Below, piece by piece: positions 63,987 through 64,000 of a DNA stretch of 64,000 nt (its first letter is position 1; the number at the start of each line of letters is the position of its first letter). The notes below the pieces were generated by a model. It was given only the letters and a program-made list of their open reading frames with translations. It did no database searches and was not told the DNA's origin. This stretch comes from JTS-AC122 sp050246015 (GTDB taxonomy: Bacteria; Planctomycetota; Phycisphaerae; Phycisphaerales; UBA1924). A program made the translations under genes and the position numbers. Location: positions 129,405 to 193,404 of the forward strand of contig JBFWWU010000010.1 in assembly GCA_050246015.1 (NCBI GenBank). Direction: 5' to 3'.

Positions 63987-64000
63987 GGGGGGAGGGGGGG

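Overview
The window is GC-rich bacterial DNA that most likely comes from a planctomycete of the class Phycisphaerae. Three features point there. Two exported proteins end in the paired 'DFN.DG..NSQDFFDFL..FF' dockerin-type repeats typical of that group. A 23S-5S rRNA unit stands alone with no 16S gene upstream. There is a small planctomycete-style double CxxC-like zinc-ribbon protein. No phage, integrase or transposase gene and no CRISPR array was seen. The left edge cuts through a nuoG gene, and the right edge runs into a purine-rich hexamer repeat.

Layout. 1-8.6 kb: nuoG (partial), fliM, an exported alpha/beta hydrolase, a LOG-family protein, a dockerin-tailed secreted protein, a PIN-PhoH ATPase, a DUF456 membrane protein and a tiny lipoprotein. 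8.9-17.7 kb: a TraB/GumN-like protein carrying a pseudopilin-like insert, rplS-trmD, an exported protein of unknown function, a YebC-family protein, a DUF503-rbfA-HhH translation cluster, a zinc ribbon, plsC and a membrane protein. 17.8-21.25 kb: rRNA promoter, boxA-like site, 23S, 5S and terminator, with a long processing stem around the 23S. 21.4-31.1 kb: glycosyltransferase 2, a LURP-one/Tubby-like protein, YicC, an RND pump with its adaptor, an Mrp/ApbC ATPase and an OmpA-like lipoprotein. 31.3-41.3 kb: a large dockerin-tailed protein, a hotdog-fold protein, a phosphatase/cytochrome c'-like lipoprotein, an agmatinase-family enzyme and a four-gene type VI secretion baseplate operon (impE-tssE-tssF-tssG). 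41.6-46.4 kb: pilT, tRNA-Leu, an NADP-type isocitrate dehydrogenase, and an island with an MNT/HEPN pair (toxin gene frameshifted) and hicBA. 46.5-52.2 kb: dnaK, a remnant of trpF, a glycine-repeat secreted protein lying between two imperfect direct repeats, and an HtrA protease. 52.4-64 kb: panB, tsaD, a DEAD-box helicase, alanine racemase, a tandem hairpin repeat, an Na+/H+ antiporter, a second alpha/beta hydrolase lacking its nucleophile, a coiled-coil protein and homogentisate dioxygenase.

How genes work together. RplS-TrmD, DUF503-RbfA-HhH, the rRNA unit, YebC, TsaD and the DEAD-box helicase form a scattered translation and ribosome-assembly set. The RND permease and its adaptor are a tandem efflux pair. 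ImpE-TssE-TssF-TssG overlap end to end and should be co-expressed, but no other type VI component is in the window. The 44.6-46.4 kb segment and the glycine-repeat cassette at 48.7-50.7 kb are the clearest accessory regions.

Most interesting items: the TraB/pseudopilin chimera, the phosphatase-cytochrome lipoprotein, the repeat-flanked glycine-rich cassette next to a trpF fragment, the isolated T6SS quartet, the degenerate HhH protein translationally coupled to rbfA, the hydrolase paralogue without its catalytic serine, and three families of dispersed palindromic repeats. All family calls come from reading motifs; no database search was possible.
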